Shown one piece after another: positions 62,094-64,000 of a stretch of DNA of 64,000 bases. The translations under genes and the position numbers were made by a program. The notes beneath the pieces are model-generated. The model saw only the letters and a list, made by a program, of their open reading frames with translations, was not told the origin of the DNA and ran no database searches. The DNA is from Syntrophorhabdaceae bacterium. Lineage in GTDB: Bacteria > Desulfobacterota > Syntrophorhabdia > Syntrophorhabdales > Syntrophorhabdaceae. The DNA is taken from contig DASXUJ010000075.1 in assembly GCA_036504895.1 (NCBI GenBank), positions 28,043-92,042 on the forward strand, given 5' to 3'. Within the stretch, counting starts at the first letter, position 1. The number at the start of each line of letters is the position of its first letter.

Positions 62094-63290
62094 CTAACGG
62101 GCCGAAGCAGCCGCGGACGCAGGGACTGCCGTGCGGGCAATCTCCACTGGAACGCTCAGATCCCGGCTCTGGCCCGGAGCAATGGCAAGGAACTCATCCG
62201 GCTTCAGCCTGGAAGCAGTACGGAACTTGGAAAGGGAGGTCACCGCGTCGTCAAACCCATCCCATCCAAGCTGGAAGACCCTGAAATGGGCCGCAATACT
62301 GACCCGTGCCCCCAGGTCCACATGGGCCCTGACTGCTTCTTCAGGTCCCATGTGGACGCTCATATAAGCTGGACCCGGATCACCCTTCGGCTGAGGCGGT
62401 CTGAAGGGTGCGATAGGGAGAAGCGCCGCCCGTATGGGTCCGAAACGGCGTCCGATCTCCTGAAAATGCGGCCCATATCCCGTATCTCCGGCATAATAGA
62501 CGCTGCCGGAAGGCCCGGATATCACAAACCCTCCCCAGAGGGTCCTGTTTCGGTCCCACAGGGTACGTGAAGAAAAATGCTGTGCAGGGACCATAGTAAT
62601 CATTACTCCCGGTCCAAGCCTAACCGACTGCCACCAATCGAGCTCGTCTACGCGCGAGATACCGGCGCTCCGTACAAGATCGAGATTACCAAGAGGCACC
62701 ACGGCCTTCGACGCACCTCTTTCGCTCAACCGCCGCAGGGTGGGCAGGTCGAGATGATCGTAATGGCTGTGAGAGACGAGCACCACGTCCAGGGGAGGCA
62801 GATCCTCGAATTTAAGGCCGGGCTTCTGCCGCCGCTTCGGGCCCGCCCAGGATACGGGACTGCAGCGCTCCGACCAGATCGGATCGGTTAAAATATTCAA
62901 ACCGTCCATTTGAATAAGAAATGTGGAGTGGCCGACCACGGTGATGCGGAGGGTACCCACAGGCACGCGCGCGGCAGGACGGGGCGCAACCGAAACGTCA
63001 ACCTCCTCCGGCCAGTCCGGCACATCCCGACCAAAAATAAACCGCCACAGCCACCAGGAGCCGCCTCGCCGTACCGCAGCGGCAGTCCCCTGCACCGAGG
63101 CAGGATTAAAAAACCGCTCCCCATCAAAATGGTCCGAAACCCAGCCAGCCCGAGCCCCCGCCTCATTCCCACTGGTAGCGCACCCGCCAAAAAAACAAAT
63201 CCCTCCAAAAACCAAAAGCACTATACACAACGCGAGGCCTATTTTACAAGTAAACCACCGCCTCCCGCGCAACTCCCCAAGTCGTTTCAT
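62094..63290 (-). CDS. MBL-fold hydrolase lipoprotein, NAPE-PLD/UlaG-like
   Basis: The 398-residue protein has an N-terminal lipoprotein signal (hydrophobic residues 18-34, lipobox FFGGC). The metallo-beta-lactamase domain carries the zinc motif SHSHYDHLD and the later GDTGYGP. It resembles the NAPE-phospholipase D-like family of phosphodiesterases, in which a long N-terminal segment (NPASVQ...) is typical. It would act on the outer face of the cell envelope, perhaps on lipids. Confidence 0.85.
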   Translation of the reverse strand: MKRLGELRGRRWFTCKIGLALCIVLLVFGGICFFGGCATSGNEAGARAGWVSDHFDGERFFNPASVQGTAAAVRRGGSWWLWRFIFGRDVPDWPEEVDVSVAPRPAARVPVGTLRITVVGHSTFLIQMDGLNILTDPIWSERCSPVSWAGPKRRQKPGLKFEDLPPLDVVLVSHSHYDHLDLPTLRRLSERGASKAVVPLGNLDLVRSAGISRVDELDWWQSVRLGPGVMITMVPAQHFSSRTLWDRNRTLWGGFVISGPSGSVYYAGDTGYGPHFQEIGRRFGPIRAALLPIAPFRPPQPKGDPGPAYMSVHMGPEEAVRAHVDLGARVSIAAHFRVFQLGWDGFDDAVTSLSKFRTASRLKPDEFLAIAPGQSRDLSVPVEIARTAVPASAAASAR

Positions 63291-63656
63291 ACCTGTAATC
63301 TAACACATTTTTGCAGTCCGATCGCCATCTTATGGGCGCAAAATTAGCCTCAGTCACTCTAAAGTATATTCTAGCTTTTAGATTATCTTACGTCGTTAGG
63401 CCCATAGCGGGCTGATTTCTTTCTCAGATCGAGGCGGCAAGGAGGAGCCGACGCAGGCGTACCTCAGGTACGTCAAGGAAAGCGACAACGCAGCCAACGA
63501 AGAGCTGAGGAAGAAGGCAGCCCAGAGTACACACCCCGTCGCCTATTCTTTCGTCCCGTGAGGCGGCAAGGAGGAGCCGACGATGGCGTATTTATAATAC
63601 GTCGAGGAGAGTGACGACGCAGACAACGAAGCGGGGCGGAAGAAGAGGCGACGGGG
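63291..63656. other. Intergenic stretch with a two-copy structured repeat
   Basis: No gene is seen in these bases. About half is taken by the repeat described at 63431-63650; the first 140 bases are AT-rich and may hold the promoter of the MBL gene. Confidence 0.6.
63431..63650. repeat. Two copies of a ~90-base repeat with a covarying hairpin
   Basis: Copies start at 63431 and 63560 with GAGGCGGCAAGGAGGAGCCG. Twenty-seven bases in, copy 1 has CGTACCTCAGGTACG (63458-63472) and copy 2 has CGTATTTATAATACG (63587-63601). The stem is kept although two base pairs changed on both sides, which shows selection on the fold. Similar following blocks (GACRACGCAG, CAACGAAG) complete the unit. Confidence 0.85.
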
Positions 63657-63935
63657 CTAACCGAAGCGGTATTGGATGCCGTAATCCCCTCTGGGATAGC
63701 TCCAGTTCAGCGCCCCCTCCTTACACGCCACAAGGCAGGTGCCGCATTCGAGGCAGCCCGCATACTCCACCACCATCTCGTCGTGCTCTTCATTATAAGA
63801 ATAGAGGTGGGCGGGGCAGACGAAGAGGCAGGGGCGAAGATCGCAACGGGACCTGCATATCTCGTGGTTGATGGTGATGTGGCTCTCTTTGTCGGTCTTG
63901 AACGCATCGAGGGCGAGTTTCTCTTCTATCTTCAT
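63657..63935 (-). CDS. fixX: Ferredoxin-like protein FixX
   Basis: The 92-residue protein has the FixX pattern: a first Cys group, CRSRCDLRPCLFVC, and a second, CLECGTCLVACKEGAL, for iron-sulfur binding. It works with FixC, an ETF-quinone-oxidoreductase-like flavoprotein. The gene before it in the same strand ends in a four-base overlap (ATGA) and matches the expected FixC end. Confidence 0.92.
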   Translation of the reverse strand: MKIEEKLALDAFKTDKESHITINHEICRSRCDLRPCLFVCPAHLYSYNEEHDEMVVEYAGCLECGTCLVACKEGALNWSYPRGDYGIQYRFG

Positions 63936-64000
63936 ATGTGTCTGATCCTGTAGAGGTCTTTCAATCTTTTGAGACTTAGGAGACCGGAGGACTTGAGGGT
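63932..64000 (-). CDS. fixC: C-terminal end of a FixC-like flavoprotein (partial)
   Basis: Twenty-two codons to a TGA that overlaps the fixX start read TLKSSGLLSLKRLKDLYRIR and end HI. The gene continues past the window edge. The assignment to FixC, an FAD-dependent oxidoreductase related to ETF:quinone oxidoreductase, rests on the coupled fixX gene, not on a motif in this short part. Confidence 0.6.
   Translation of the reverse strand, partial: TLKSSGLLSLKRLKDLYRIRHI

Overview
The window looks like chromosome from an anaerobic, moderately GC-rich, Gram-negative bacterium. A deltaproteobacterial (Desulfobacterota) syntroph, for example of the Syntrophorhabdus type, is my best guess. The outer-membrane genes (TamA/TamB, an HtrA protease, a BepA-like protease) show a diderm cell. 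The corrinoid-protein activator next to CooC, an NMT1-type ABC importer, an orphan TRAP binding protein and a FixC/FixX pair point to anaerobic C1 and acid metabolism. The lineage is inference; no rRNA gene is present.

Layout. 0-4.5 kb: a minus-strand run of ABC importer, UbiA-type prenyltransferase, cupin and a coiled-coil protein. 4.7-9.2 kb: an M50 membrane protease, a VKOR-like protein, HEAT-repeat and pentapeptide-repeat proteins, and an ECF sigma / membrane protein / Spy-like cluster. 9.2-16.5 kb: a ThDP enzyme, an XRE-cupin regulator and a complete polyamine route (pyruvoyl arginine decarboxylase, agmatinase, carboxyspermidine dehydrogenase, carboxyspermidine decarboxylase) leading from arginine to spermidine without SpeD/SpeE. 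16.7-20.1 kb: tig-clpP-clpX, then tRNA-Val and tRNA-Asp and a terminator.

21-25.5 kb is the accessory part. It holds a small element with inverted-repeat ends, two AT-richer genes of defence-like appearance, a well-formed integron attC site, a small cassette-like gene, and about 1.6 kb with no convincing gene. That last stretch carries a large structured RNA: an 18-bp closing helix around an interlocked pseudoknot, possibly of the HEARO/omega-RNA kind, with no protein partner nearby. 26-28.5 kb: an MFS exporter, a heptamer tandem array and a Phd/ParE-type toxin-antitoxin pair.

28.5-39 kb is an envelope block on the minus strand: HtrA protease, tamB, tamA and a catalytic/non-catalytic pair of M16 peptidases. 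39-45.8 kb: a small membrane-associated protein, the corrinoid activator with CooC, catalase with a Fur/PerR regulator, and a glycine-zipper protein. 45.9-54.2 kb: DacA, a BepA-like protease, an N-terminally short aldo-keto reductase, glycogen phosphorylase, NhaA and a methyltransferase. 54.3-62.0 kb is a minus-strand catabolic-looking set: TRAP binding protein, acyl-adenylating ligase, SDR, class III aminotransferase, saccharopine-dehydrogenase-like enzyme and M24 hydrolase. A promoter and a folded leader precede the SDR. The window ends with an MBL-fold lipoprotein, a two-copy structured repeat and fixX with the tail of fixC.
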